A stretch of 64,000 nucleotides of DNA from an uncultured Dialister sp. (GCA_900543455.1 UQRR01000001.1:18789-82788); one strand, 5' to 3'. Positions 23,556 to 31,955 are shown, counted from the stretch's first letter. Notes: generated by a model from the letters alone, not told the origin. Translations and numbers: made by a program.

Positions 23556-24083
23556 TCACATAGTGCGCTCGCTCTCCGCCAATGAGCGGCGGGCGGGTGC
23601 CACAAGGGCCGCCCCGATATGGTTATTCACCAGACGGACAGGGACAGCCACGCGCTTCAAGTGCATCCCGATCATCGTAAGCCCGATATCGAGTCCCCCG
23701 TCAGCCTTGATCTCCATCACAGCAACCGGGTCCTTGAAATGATAGAAAGCATTCGTCGAGAAGGCACCGCCAGCATGCAGCCAGGGGACGACCGTCACTT
23801 CCTCATAGCCGCGCTTTTCTGCTTCGCAGCGCTCCATGACGAGCGCCCGATTCAGATGCTCGCAGCACTGGAAAGCCAGAGCGAGTCCCTCTTTCTCTGC
23901 AGCTTCCATCAGAGCCGTCACGACAGCCGTGCCGACTTCATAGGAGCTGTCCTTGCCGATGTGTCCGCCGCGGATTTCACTCGACGAGCCACCGATGACG
24001 ATGAGGCTCCCTTTTCTGAAATGGGAAATTTCGCAAAGCTCGCGGAAAGCTTTCACTGCCTGTTCCTGTAAGTCTTCAAACAT
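23556..24083 (-). CDS. ywlG: YwlG family protein (TIGR01440/UPF0340)
   Basis: A 175-residue protein of the UPF0340 family, biochemical function unknown. Recognisable features: GSLIVIGGSSSEIRGGHIGK near the N-terminus, FQCCEHLNRALVMER with a Cys-Cys-Glu-His motif, and LDIGLTMIGMHLKRVAVPVR at the C-terminus. Its start overlaps the rpiB stop by 1 nt (TAATG). The rpiB-ywlG pair upstream of glyA is the same order as in Bacillus subtilis. Confidence 0.93.
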   Translation of the reverse strand: MFEDLQEQAVKAFRELCEISHFRKGSLIVIGGSSSEIRGGHIGKDSSYEVGTAVVTALMEAAEKEGLALAFQCCEHLNRALVMERCEAEKRGYEEVTVVPWLHAGGAFSTNAFYHFKDPVAVMEIKADGGLDIGLTMIGMHLKRVAVPVRLVNNHIGAALVAPARRSLAESERTM

Positions 24084-24526
24084 TATTGCACCTCTTCGAT
24101 CGCAGCGATCTTTGTAATTCTTCTGGCATGGCGGCCGCCTTCGAACGGGGTCTTTAAAAATTCGTCCATGATGAATTCCGCAAGCCCCGGTCCGACGACA
24201 CGCGCGCCCATCGTCATGACATTCGCATCATTGTGCGCACGGGTGAAATGTGCGGAGAAGGTATCACCGCAGAGCGCCGCACGGATGCCCTTCATCTTGT
24301 TCGCGGCGATGCACATGCCGATGCCTGTCCCGCAGACGAGGATCGCATACGTCGCCTCCCCCTGCTGCACCAGCTTGCAGGCCTTCTCTGCAAAATCCGG
24401 ATAATCACAGGACTCTTCCGAGTATGTCCCGCAATCTATGTATTCGATCTTCTCTTCGTCCAAATGCTTCATAAGAGAAGCCTTGAGCGCAAACCCACCG
24501 TGATCACTCGCCATAGCAATTTTCAT
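24083..24526 (-). CDS. rpiB: Ribose-5-phosphate isomerase B
   Basis: Interconverts ribose-5-phosphate and ribulose-5-phosphate in the pentose phosphate pathway. At 147 residues from MKIAMASDHGGFALK, with CDYPDFAEK, the catalytic-Cys loop VCGTGIGMCIAANK and RAHNDANVMTMGARVVG, all RpiB/LacAB family motifs. AAGGAGG precedes ATG 24526; the longer frame to 24586 lacks a ribosome-binding site. First intact gene downstream of the accessory island. Confidence 0.95.
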   Translation of the reverse strand: MKIAMASDHGGFALKASLMKHLDEEKIEYIDCGTYSEESCDYPDFAEKACKLVQQGEATYAILVCGTGIGMCIAANKMKGIRAALCGDTFSAHFTRAHNDANVMTMGARVVGPGLAEFIMDEFLKTPFEGGRHARRITKIAAIEEVQ

Positions 24527-24614
24527 AATCTTCGCCCTCCTTGGAAAATAGGAATACTGTACCATTTCAGTATACAACAGCGGCACATAAAAAGGAACAG
24601 CTCTGCAATTGGCG

Positions 24615-24630
24615 GGTGGTCGTAAAACAG
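24615..24630 (+). repeat. Left terminal inverted repeat of the island
   Basis: GGTGGTCGTAAAACAG, an inverted match to 27699-27714 with one mismatch. Confidence 0.65.
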
Positions 24631-24686
24631 TAAAATCAAAAAATGATGAAAACCTTGCGTTTTCACGGGGTACGGCGTGACTTCGG

Positions 24687-24818
24687 TCACGCTGTTTCCT
24701 TTTTCATCAGTTCATCCAGAGGGATAAAGCCCAGCCCGTCGTACTTGATATGGATGTGCTGCGCCCGCTCCACCTTTTCTTTCTCGGCTTGCAGCTTTTC
24801 GATTTCTTTTTCGGGCAT
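24687..24818 (-). CDS. Small hypothetical protein, 43 aa
   Basis: Too short for most gene callers but well supported by a strong AGGAGGT ribosome-binding site 8 nt before the ATG. It begins MPEKEIEKLQAEKEKVERAQ with a charged, probably helical N-terminal half, followed by HIHIKYDGLGFIPLDELMKK. Small proteins of this type accompany Firmicute integrative elements, but I cannot name a family. It is the last ORF of the island on the minus strand, separated from the MBL-fold gene by a terminator hairpin and about 330 bp of structured non-coding sequence. Confidence 0.6.
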   Translation of the reverse strand: MPEKEIEKLQAEKEKVERAQHIHIKYDGLGFIPLDELMKKETA

Positions 24819-25152
24819 GATTTTGACCTCCTGACTGATAGATAATGGATAGAAAAAGACCGCCTACGTTTTCGGTAGACGGTCTGGTTAGAGATATGGG
24901 ATTTTCAGACTCTGCGACGGAAATGGTCTGCGCCGGCAGACTGTTTCCGCCGCAAAGTGCGCTGGGATAGACGCACAAACGTCGCAAGGGGGCAGCCCTT
25001 GTACGGAACAGAGTGACGCAAAGCAGCCCGGACATTTGTCTGTCCGGGCTGTCTGCCTCGCAGAGCGCACATACTCCCGTCAGGAGAGTATAGAAGAACG
25101 CCCAGTGTTTACAGTTCCATCCGTGTCAAGCCGACGCAAAAAATATCATTCG
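24819..25152. other. Structured non-coding segment of the island
   Basis: Holds the hairpin AGACCG.CTAC/GTAG.CGGTCT (24857-24885, with TTTTTC on the minus strand, a terminator), a CAGCCCGGACA/TGTCCGGGCTG stem (25023-25050) and ACTCCC/GGGAGT-like repeats near 25070. The GC-rich sequence between them has no gene with a ribosome-binding site. Confidence 0.6.
24857..24885 (-). terminator. Terminator within the island
   Basis: Hairpin beginning AGACCG and ending CGGTCT, followed by TTTTTC on the minus strand. Confidence 0.75.
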
Positions 25153-26337
25153 TCATAGCAATAGCTCCTCCCTGTCTTTCAGTAGAATCACCTTACGATT
25201 CTGGCAGAGTGTCTGCATTTTCTGTGGCGCATCGGTGTGCATGGGGATGACAATTTCCGGGGCTGCCTTTTCAATCACATGGCGAAGATCATCCGGCGAG
25301 GCATGACCACTGGTGTGAAGCTCTGCCCATGTTCCGGTCAGCGACAGAAACTCTGGGATATTGCTGTCCGGCTTTGTTCGGTAGCCGTCCCACATGGAAT
25401 AGAGCAGAATGCTCTGCTGCGGGTCAAATTGTCGGATAATGCGTTCAAACTGCCGATTGACACGGACAAACATCAACCCGCCGCGCTCTTGAAAGCCTTG
25501 AAGAATAACGGAACCGAGAGTATTCAGCTTTGGCATCTCATAAAATGTCGATAGACTGCTCCAATGGTCGGAAACCACCTTGACCAGCGTTTTTTGATAC
25601 TCATCACAAATGCAGTATTTTCCACGCGGCGCTGCCCGCGCCAGCGCAAAAATCCGGTCAAGGTTCGTCGTTGCACACAGCACAAAGACGTACTTGTACT
25701 GCCGCAAATACGCTTTCACACGTTTTTGCAGCTCCCACTCTGTCACGGCCTCATGTTCAGAACGAGAAACCGTCGTTCCCTCCGTGACAACCACATCGAC
25801 CTTTCCAATGCGTCTGTCCAGAATCTTGTCCATGACTTTGCCGCGCACGCCGTGCAGCCGGAAATCGCCGGTATACAACAGCCGCTTGCCATCCGCTTCG
25901 ATCAGGAACATATAGCTGTCGCACGCGGAATGGTCGATACAGAATGGCGTGATCTGAATATCACCGATCAAAAACGGCTTGCCAGGAGAAAAGGCTTGCA
26001 TAGTTTCGATGCGCTTGCAAAGCACTTCATTCTTTTGCCCGCCACGCTCTGCGGACAGGCGCATGATATCCTTTGCCAGCGCCCCGGCATAAATGGGAAT
26101 CTCCGGTCGGATACGCAGCATTTGCCCGGTATGATCGCCGTGATAGTGGGTAAACAGTACGGCATCGCAATGTCCGTTCCCATCCGTCACACCCGGAATA
26201 TTCAGCGGTGCGGAGACGAAATTTGGATCAAGAGATAGCTCGTCACCCATATCAATGAGGATGCGCGTGCTTGCCGTAGAGATTTCGGCAGCAATGCCGC
26301 CGATCTGGTGCGTGCCTCGATGAATACAGAGTTTCAT
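25153..26337 (-). CDS. MBL-fold metallo-hydrolase (RNase J-like)
   Basis: Metallo-beta-lactamase fold enzyme of 394 residues. The zinc motif THYHGDHTG gives H64, H66, D68 and H69; FCIDHSACDSYMFLIEADG and YTGDFRLHG supply the next conserved His and Asp; a C-terminal TSGHASPDDLRHVIEKAAPE with PMHTDAP resembles beta-CASP/RNase J relatives. It is much shorter than housekeeping RNase J (about 555 aa). GGAGGGTGAAGGGG precedes the ATG. Located in the accessory island next to a PD-(D/E)XK-like gene, so a nucleic-acid role is plausible but unproved. Confidence 0.8.
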   Translation of the reverse strand: MKLCIHRGTHQIGGIAAEISTASTRILIDMGDELSLDPNFVSAPLNIPGVTDGNGHCDAVLFTHYHGDHTGQMLRIRPEIPIYAGALAKDIMRLSAERGGQKNEVLCKRIETMQAFSPGKPFLIGDIQITPFCIDHSACDSYMFLIEADGKRLLYTGDFRLHGVRGKVMDKILDRRIGKVDVVVTEGTTVSRSEHEAVTEWELQKRVKAYLRQYKYVFVLCATTNLDRIFALARAAPRGKYCICDEYQKTLVKVVSDHWSSLSTFYEMPKLNTLGSVILQGFQERGGLMFVRVNRQFERIIRQFDPQQSILLYSMWDGYRTKPDSNIPEFLSLTGTWAELHTSGHASPDDLRHVIEKAAPEIVIPMHTDAPQKMQTLCQNRKVILLKDREELLL

Positions 26338-26516
26338 TCCCCTTCACCCTCCTACACATCTCCATATAGGATAGAGATACCGTGAAACAGCTTCCAGCCC
26401 CGGAGCGCACAGCGTTTTCCTGTCGTTTTTCTTCTGCCATTTGTTTGCCCTCCATGTTCTTCTTTTTGAGGACAGTATAGCAAACCGCCGCGACAACAGG
26501 GTGGTAGTGCAAAAAA

Positions 26517-27398
26517 TTATTTGCCTTTTATCTGCTTCATCTGTTCGGCATAAAGACCATAGCCCATATATGAGGCATTTGCAACCAGAATGGGGAAGGG
26601 ATACTTATCCGACTCAACTTCTTTTAGAACAGCAGGAAGAATTTTGCTCTCTGGATCGTGGTTTGCGAAGAGAAAAATCACTTCCGGGTCCAAGGAACTG
26701 ATTTTAACATCGTACTGTTTTTCATTAAGGCCGTCTACCAGTCCCAGTCGGCACTTCTGGGAAAATACCAGAGACATGTCCCGGCAGAAATCACTTACTT
26801 TTTCCCTGTCACTGAGAAACGCCTGAAAATCCTCCAGATGCTTCTCAATTCCGGCAGTCCCTTTCAATGCACCGTCCCCATATTTGACTTCGATCAGTGC
26901 GAGAGAGATTCGGCTGGTGTCTCTTCGTACGGCGCCATTGGACAGCCATTTCAGTGCTACCATGTCAAATCTGGCGTTGCCGTCTGCAAATTCAATGTCG
27001 GCTATGTAATAATCTGTGCCGTTGGAAATTTTGCCGTGGTTATTGTTTTCACGCGCAATTACCTGTTGGAACTCTCGTTCGTATTTGGGATGCTTGTGAA
27101 ACCACCAGTCCATCGCCTGCTTATAAAAAGGAAGATTTGCGACTGCTTCTGCGGGAGATGGATTTCCGCTAAGGCTTGTGGAGCTTTCTATACAGTAGTT
27201 AATATCAAAAGATATCGAGAACGAGTTGTTGATTTCCTCAATTTTGAAAATACTCCCTCCACGGTAATAGATATTCACGGAGTCTCCACGAAGCTCCAAG
27301 TCTAAAGTATCATCTTTTTGGACGGCCTCCAGCAAGGAGGACAGTTCTCCGGACAAGAAAGCGTTTAACATTTTCTTGGAAATCTGTCTCTTTTTCAT
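26517..27398 (-). CDS. Putative PD-(D/E)XK nuclease-like protein
   Basis: A 292-residue protein I cannot place in a named family. From MKKRQISKKML the candidate nuclease core is E107 in a helix (YEREFQQVIAREN), D145 in NARFDMVAL, then E170-x-K172 in LALIEVKYGDGAL: the D...E-x-K spacing and a hydrophobic strand before ExK fit the PD-(D/E)XK superfamily. The N-terminal 100 residues are unassigned. GGAGG lies upstream of ATG 27398; six further codons are open upstream. Within the island, on the same strand as the MBL-fold gene 180 bp downstream. Possible defence or element-maintenance role is speculation. Confidence 0.6.
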   Translation of the reverse strand: MKKRQISKKMLNAFLSGELSSLLEAVQKDDTLDLELRGDSVNIYYRGGSIFKIEEINNSFSISFDINYCIESSTSLSGNPSPAEAVANLPFYKQAMDWWFHKHPKYEREFQQVIARENNNHGKISNGTDYYIADIEFADGNARFDMVALKWLSNGAVRRDTSRISLALIEVKYGDGALKGTAGIEKHLEDFQAFLSDREKVSDFCRDMSLVFSQKCRLGLVDGLNEKQYDVKISSLDPEVIFLFANHDPESKILPAVLKEVESDKYPFPILVANASYMGYGLYAEQMKQIKGK

Positions 27399-27468
27399 GC
27401 AACTTACCTCCGGCAACTTTTTCTCTTATTATACGATTATGCTACTGAATACAAATCGCGAAAAAGTC

Positions 27469-27678
27469 TTATTTTCGCTTTTGCCACACAATATCATACC
27501 CCAGCGCGTCCGCCAGCTCCACCGCCTCGCCATAGCGAAGGGAACCGCGCTTGAGTTCGCCGGAGAGATTGGGAACGCTGCGGCTCCAGCCGTATTCATC
27601 GGAGAGATAGTCCACCACCTCTGCCAAACCTGAATACAGCGGCTTTTCATTGTCCAACCCTGCCTGACAGATGCTCAT
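27469..27678 (-). CDS. Small HTH-like protein or 3' fragment
   Basis: A 69-residue product ending LSGELKRGSLRYGEAVELAD and ALGYDIVWQKRK, which resembles the last helices of a Cro/CI-type HTH. The N-terminal part (DNEKPLYSGLAEVVDYLSDE) is not recognisable. No clear ribosome-binding site precedes the ATG at 27678, and the inverted repeat of the island starts only 21 bp upstream, so this may be a gene truncated at the island boundary. It is 70 bp upstream of the nuclease-like gene, so the two could be co-transcribed. Confidence 0.5.
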   Translation of the reverse strand: MSICQAGLDNEKPLYSGLAEVVDYLSDEYGWSRSVPNLSGELKRGSLRYGEAVELADALGYDIVWQKRK

Positions 27679-27698
27679 TTCGTAATTTTGGTCTAAAC

Positions 27699-27714
27699 CT
27701 GTTTTACGAACACC
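27699..27714 (-). repeat. Right terminal inverted repeat of the island
   Basis: CTGTTTTACGAACACC, the inverted partner of 24615-24630. Confidence 0.65.
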
Positions 27715-27873
27715 TGTCTATGGGCGAGTTGTTCCTTTCGCATAACATATTCTATGCACCCAACGGATATGGTGCGGTACATATAGGTAAAAAGAGGCGT
27801 TGGATTTCTATGATGCCGATGGAAAAAGTCCGTCAATTCACAAAACCGGGAAAACCTTTGAACCCGTCCGCTC

Positions 27874-28908
27874 CTACCTCTTCTCCACCACGATATGATA
27901 CCCGGACGCCTTGGTGAGGCGGTTCATGATGGCGAGACCGAGACCTGCGGTATCTGTGCCTTCGCCGATGATGGCATCGACGGGGTGGCGATTGAAATAA
28001 AGGAGGCCTGAGAAGAGGTTGTGCGCGAAGCTCTCTTTATCCTCCCGATGTCCCCAGACGAAAACAGGAAGTCCCTTGGGGAGAAGAGCAGCCGTTTCTT
28101 CGCTGACGAAGAATCCATACTTCTTATCCGTCTTTTCCGCAAAGGAGAGGATTTCCTCTGCCACCTTCCCCGCCTCTCCCGTATACACGGTGAGCGGCGC
28201 AGAAGGCGCATAGTGGCGATACTTCATGCCGGGTGCCTTCGGATGTGCGCCCTCTTTGGCGAGTGCGCTGTCTACCGTAGTCGGAGCGATGGCAGACAGC
28301 GCTTCCTTCGTCGTACCGCCGGGTCTGTAGATGACGATCTCGCCTCCTTCGATGCCCACCACGGTGGACTCGAGACCGATCTGACAGGGGCCGCCATCGA
28401 TGACGGCGGCGATGCGTCCATTCATATCATGCAGCACATCGTCCGCGGTCGTCGGGCTCGGACGTGTGGAAATATTCGCGCTCGGACCTGCTATAGGGAC
28501 ACCGGCTGCACGGATGAGGGCGCGTGTCGCCTCACTCCTTGGGCAGCGGATGGCGATGGTGGAGAGTCCCCCGGATGTTTCCATCGGGATGCAGTCCTTC
28601 TTCGGGAAAACAATGGTCAAAGGCCCCGGCCAGAAGGTATCCATCAACCGCCTTGCGAGCGGGCTGACCTCGGCTGCGTACTTCTCCACTTCAGAGGGAT
28701 CCGCCACATGGACGATAAGCGGATTATCCGAGGGGCGGCCCTTCGCCGCGTAGATCTTTTTCGCCGCACCCGCATCGAGCGCATTTCCTCCAAGACCATA
28801 GACCGTCTCCGTCGGAAAAGCCACAAGACCACCCTCACGAATGATGCGGCCGAGAGCCTTTACTTTATTCTTATAATATAGGTCATTGACTTCTACTTTT
28901 TCAGTCAT
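27874..28908 (-). CDS. ywlC: Threonylcarbamoyl-AMP synthase (Sua5/YwlC)
   Basis: Makes threonylcarbamoyl-AMP, the donor for the universal t6A37 tRNA modification. From MTEKVEVNDL (344 aa) the YrdC domain (about 15-205) shows FPTETVYGLG, KGRPSDNPLIVHV and GPSANISTRPSPT; a linker and the Sua5 C-terminal domain follow (MKYRHYAPSAPL onward), so this is the two-domain Sua5 form. ATG 28908 lies inside the end of prmC (8-nt overlap) with GAAGAAG upstream. Last gene of rpmE-prfA-prmC-ywlC before the island. Confidence 0.95.
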   Translation of the reverse strand: MTEKVEVNDLYYKNKVKALGRIIREGGLVAFPTETVYGLGGNALDAGAAKKIYAAKGRPSDNPLIVHVADPSEVEKYAAEVSPLARRLMDTFWPGPLTIVFPKKDCIPMETSGGLSTIAIRCPRSEATRALIRAAGVPIAGPSANISTRPSPTTADDVLHDMNGRIAAVIDGGPCQIGLESTVVGIEGGEIVIYRPGGTTKEALSAIAPTTVDSALAKEGAHPKAPGMKYRHYAPSAPLTVYTGEAGKVAEEILSFAEKTDKKYGFFVSEETAALLPKGLPVFVWGHREDKESFAHNLFSGLLYFNRHPVDAIIGEGTDTAGLGLAIMNRLTKASGYHIVVEKR

Positions 28909-29779
28909 GCTGCTTCTTCTTTCTGCAATAGATCGCGCGCTCGATATCGCCGTAGTCTTTGATGACTTCGAAATCCTCAAACTCGCCCGTTTCCTTCAAA
29001 AGCGAAAGAATCTCTTCCCACTGGTGGATGCCGAATTCCACGGCAAGGAAACCGCCCTCCTTCAGATGCGCGGCTGCCTTCTCAGCGAGGCGGCGGTAGA
29101 AAACGAGACCATCCTCTCCCCCATCGAGCGCAAGCATCGGCTCATGCTTCACTTCCTCCTGAAGATGGGCGATATCTTCGCGAGGAATATAGGGCGGATT
29201 TGAAAGGATGCCATCATAGAGCACCCCCTCATGCAGCGCATCGATATAGTCCCCGAGTGTCCACGCCGCGCGTTCCTCCATCGCAAGCTCTTTCCCATTT
29301 TCTTTTGCGACAGCGAGGGCTTTTTCAGAAATATCGATGCCGACCCCCTTCGCTTCCTTGCAATAATACAGGAAAGAGAGGAGGATCGCCCCGCTCCCTG
29401 TCCCGAGGTCCGCGACCTCGATCGCGCCGTCATTTCTATGGTATTGGATGACCTTTTCCAGCCATGTCTCTGTGTCCGGGCGAGGAATCAGGACATCCTC
29501 ATTCACATGAAATGTGAGCCCCATGAATTCTTTCTCACCAATGATAGCCGCCGTGGAAATTCCCTTCACACGCTTTTGTATGAAAGTCTTGAAAAGTGCG
29601 AGCTCCTCCGGATTCACGATTTCTTCGAAATCCGTATAGAGGAAGATCCGCTGCTTGTGAAGAACCTTCGCAAGCAAGAGCTCTGCGTCCAGACGCGGCG
29701 ACTCGATCTCGTGATTTTGGAAATACTGCGTCGTCCATGCGAGCAGGCGCTGGATCGTCCAGAGCGTATTAGCGGCCAT
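28901..29779 (-). CDS. prmC: Peptide chain release factor N5-glutamine methyltransferase
   Basis: Methylates the glutamine of the GGQ motif in release factors using S-adenosylmethionine. Of 292 residues: the N-terminal helical domain (about 1-75) is followed by a class I methyltransferase domain with ADLGTGSGAILLS and the active-site NPPY (SNPPYIPREDI). It overlaps prfA by 11 nt and ywlC by 8 nt, an indication of tight translational coupling with its substrate RF1. Confidence 0.95.
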   Translation of the reverse strand: MAANTLWTIQRLLAWTTQYFQNHEIESPRLDAELLLAKVLHKQRIFLYTDFEEIVNPEELALFKTFIQKRVKGISTAAIIGEKEFMGLTFHVNEDVLIPRPDTETWLEKVIQYHRNDGAIEVADLGTGSGAILLSFLYYCKEAKGVGIDISEKALAVAKENGKELAMEERAAWTLGDYIDALHEGVLYDGILSNPPYIPREDIAHLQEEVKHEPMLALDGGEDGLVFYRRLAEKAAAHLKEGGFLAVEFGIHQWEEILSLLKETGEFEDFEVIKDYGDIERAIYCRKKKQHD

Positions 29780-30851
29780 TCGCTTCCCCTTCTTTCATGC
29801 GGCGCGCCAGATCCTCTTCCATCAGCCGGTCAAGGATCGCGTCCATGTTCCCATTCATGAAATCATCAAGCTGGTAAATACTCATATTGATGCGGTGATC
29901 TGTCACGCGGCCCTGCGGGAAATTGTACGTCCTGATACGCTCCGAACGATCGCCGCTGCCGACCTGATTCTTGCGGTCCGCCGCTTCCTTGCTCTGCGAC
30001 TCCCGCATCGCCTGGTCATAGAGACGAGACTTCAGGATCTGCAGCGCCTTCTCTTTGTTTTGACGCTGGCTTCGTTCATTCTGACAAGTGACCACCATGC
30101 CCGTAGGAAGATGCGTCAGACGGATCGCCGAAGACGTCTTATTGATGTGCTGACCGCCCGCACCGGAAGAACGATATACATCGATACGCAGGTCTTCGCG
30201 GCGCACCTCGATATCTACATCCTCCGCCTCCGGAAGGACAGCCACCGTGACCGCCGACGTATGCACACGCCCTTGGCTCTCCGTTTCAGGGATACGCTGC
30301 ACGCGGTGTACGCCGCTCTCGAATTTCAGGATCGAGTACGCATTCTTCCCTTCGATGGTGCAGGTGACTTCCTTGAACCCACCAAGATCCGTCTCATTCG
30401 CATCCGCGATCTCTGCCTTCCAGCCCTTGCGCTCTGCAAATTTCAGGTACATTTTGAGAAGATCCGATGCAAAGAGCGCCGCTTCCTCGCCGCCCGTACC
30501 CGCGCGGATTTCCAAGATGACATTCTTCCCGTCATTCGGATCCTTCGGGATCAGCATCTTATGGATTTCCAGATCCAGAGCATCCCGCTTCTCTTCATTT
30601 TCCTTCAGCTCTTCCTTCGCCAGCTCATGGAGATCGGCCTGCGACTTATCGTCCAGAAGTTCCAGTGCATCCTGGATCCCTTTGAGTGCCTCCTTATATT
30701 CTCTATACTTGAAAACGATCTCTCCCAGCTCCGCATGCTCCTTCGAGAGTTCTCTCCAGCGGTTCTGATCGGCGATCACCGAAGGATCGCTCAGCTGATC
30801 TTCCAGTGCCATATATCTGGCTTCCATACCATCTAATTTGCTGATCTGCAT
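29769..30851 (-). CDS. prfA: Peptide chain release factor 1
   Basis: Terminates translation at UAA/UAG. 360 residues, the usual size. GGQ is at residues 232-234 (SSGAGGQHINKTSSA) and the codon-recognition tripeptide is P188-E-T190 in the RIPETESQGR segment, the RF1 form. AGGAG lies upstream of the ATG. First gene of prfA-prmC-ywlC, about 340 bp downstream of rpmE across a gap with repeats, so it probably has its own promoter, which I could not locate confidently. Confidence 0.97.
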   Translation of the reverse strand: MQISKLDGMEARYMALEDQLSDPSVIADQNRWRELSKEHAELGEIVFKYREYKEALKGIQDALELLDDKSQADLHELAKEELKENEEKRDALDLEIHKMLIPKDPNDGKNVILEIRAGTGGEEAALFASDLLKMYLKFAERKGWKAEIADANETDLGGFKEVTCTIEGKNAYSILKFESGVHRVQRIPETESQGRVHTSAVTVAVLPEAEDVDIEVRREDLRIDVYRSSGAGGQHINKTSSAIRLTHLPTGMVVTCQNERSQRQNKEKALQILKSRLYDQAMRESQSKEAADRKNQVGSGDRSERIRTYNFPQGRVTDHRINMSIYQLDDFMNGNMDAILDRLMEEDLARRMKEGEANGR

Positions 30852-31162
30852 TATGCTTTACTCCTGTTATAAATTTGGTCGTTTGTAGTTTGAACATAGG
30901 GATGAGTGGCTAGGGATTAGGTGTGACTGGTGACTAGTGACTGAAATCGCGGCGTCGTCATTCTGCGCGGAGTGAAATGCCGTATGTTTGCTCATGCGTA
31001 ATCAGAACAGTGGGAACTGAGTCGAAGAATCTCGAGCCACGCGGAACCCAGCCCTGAACCCATCAACCTGAACCCTGAACCATAGCCAAAATTTCAAACG
31101 GATACTTGAAATATCCATTTCCCCACATACACATCTTTCCTAGTATATCAAAAAAAGGCAAT
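30852..31162. other. Intergenic region prfA-rpmE
   Basis: No gene seen. Contains a short heptamer run (GTGACTGGTGACTAGTGAC near 30930), a CGTCATTCTG-type module and TTCAGGG/TGAACCC motifs. Confidence 0.65.
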
Positions 31163-31186
31163 AAAAAACAGGGCTTGCGCCCTGTT
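31163..31186 (-). terminator. rpmE terminator
   Basis: AACAGGGC-GCAA-GCCCTGTTTTTT on the minus strand, immediately after the rpmE stop. Confidence 0.93.
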
Positions 31187-31188
31187 CC

Positions 31189-31440
31189 TTATTCTGCGGA
31201 TTTGCCGTAACGTTTGTTGAACTTTTCGATACGGCCACGAGCCTTACCGAAACGCTGCTGTCCTGTATAGAATGGATGGGATTTGCTGCTGATATCGATA
31301 TTGATCAGCGGGTATTCATTGCCATCTTCCCATTTTACAGTCTGGTTGGAAGTTGCTGTAGAACGGGTCAGGAAAGAGTAGTCAGCACCGATGTCGCGGA
31401 AAACGACTGGATGATAATCCGGATGAAGTCCCTTCTTCAA
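31189..31440 (-). CDS. rpmE2: 50S ribosomal protein bL31, type B
   Basis: Large-subunit protein with 83 residues, [20 protein letters not shown]. It lacks the CxxC zinc-binding cysteines and keeps the type B pattern ([21 protein letters not shown]). The start is TTG 31440 because GAGGTG lies 6 nt upstream; the upstream GTG is part of that ribosome-binding site. It has its own promoter and terminator. Type B L31 replaces the zinc form under zinc limitation in some bacteria; whether it is the only copy here is unknown. Confidence 0.95.
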   Translation of the reverse strand: MKKGLHPDYHPVVFRDIGADYSFLTRSTATSNQTVKWEDGNEYPLINIDISSKSHPFYTGQQRFGKARGRIEKFNKRYGKSAE

Positions 31441-31480
31441 TTGTTGCACCTCATTTCAACTACATAGATAATTCTTTGCT

Positions 31481-31509
31481 ATTATAACAAACGGGATAGC
31501 AGAATGCAA
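31481..31509 (-). promoter_or_regulatory. rpmE promoter
   Basis: TTGCAT - 17 bp - TATAAT on the minus strand. Confidence 0.88.
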
Positions 31510-31812
31510 GGGATAAATAGAGAAAGTTTAGAGGAAAGGGGAGCGGGTTCAGGGTTTAAGGTTCAGAGTCGTGGTGGCGGCTTCGCCGCCGTATAAAAGG
31601 GGCGATGCCTGAAGGACGTGGGGATAGCCATCCTTTCGTATCGTCATTCCGAGCGCAGCCCTCGATCTCTACTGCCCTGCGGGAATCTGCGTGTATGCGC
31701 CAAGGGAAAACGATGTCTTGGTGTTGTCTCACATCAGGCAATGAGCGTTCTGCCATAGAGATTTCTCGGCTACGCTCGAAATGACAACGGCGCGAAGCGC
31801 TATTAAAACTCC

Positions 31813-31839
31813 GCGGCGCTTCATTATTTTTTGCGCCGC
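31813..31839. repeat. GC-rich hairpin repeat, copy 4 (inverted)
   Basis: GCGGCGC-TTCATTATTTTTT-GCGCCGC, opposite orientation to the other copies. Confidence 0.85.
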
Positions 31840-31849
31840 ACCACCCCCA

Positions 31850-31894
31850 TTGAACCTTTTGAACCCATCGAACCCGTTGAACCACTTGAACCTG
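31850..31894. repeat. Nonamer array
   Basis: Five in-phase 9-mers: TTGAACCTT, TTGAACCCA, TCGAACCCG, TTGAACCAC, TTGAACCTG. Complementary GGTTCAAAG/GGTTCAGCA runs occur at 3250 and 56090. Confidence 0.85.
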
Positions 31895-31949
31895 TTATCC
31901 CCCGCTATCCAGGCCATGAACCAATCAACCATATTTCCTATATTTATGC

Positions 31950-31955
31950 TATAAT
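31950..31955 (+). promoter_or_regulatory. Extended -10 promoter of the FAH gene
   Basis: TGC-TATAAT (extended -10) with a poor -35; 37 bp upstream of the start codon. Confidence 0.55.

Larger units (their letters stand above)
24615..27714. mobile_element. Accessory island bounded by 16-bp imperfect inverted repeats
   Basis: The left boundary GGTGGTCGTAAAACAG (24615-24630) and the right boundary CTGTTTTACGAACACC (27699-27714) are inverted copies with one mismatch. Between them lie a 43-aa ORF, an MBL-fold gene, a PD-(D/E)XK-like gene and a small HTH-like ORF, all on the minus strand. The block separates rpiB-ywlG-glyA from rpmE-prfA-prmC-ywlC, which are close together in Bacillus. No transposase, integrase or clear target duplication is seen, so mobility is inference. 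Confidence 0.5.
31510..31949. other. Repeat-rich gap upstream of the FAH gene
   Basis: No gene seen. Contains a TTCAGGG motif, a CGTATCGTCATTCCGAGC module with its inverted counterpart (GATTTCTCGGC...CGAAATGACA), the inverted GC-rich hairpin at 31813 and the nonamers at 31850. Confidence 0.65.

Noticed and set aside
24888..25070. Small Cys-rich minus-strand ORF
   Set aside because: It crosses hairpins in a structured non-coding segment, with no ribosome-binding site or coherent composition.
27720..27917. Plus-strand ORF of 65 codons at the right edge of the island
   Set aside because: It runs into the 3' end of ywlC on the other strand and has no ribosome-binding site or recognisable domain; it could be a fragment of a lost gene, but nothing supports this.
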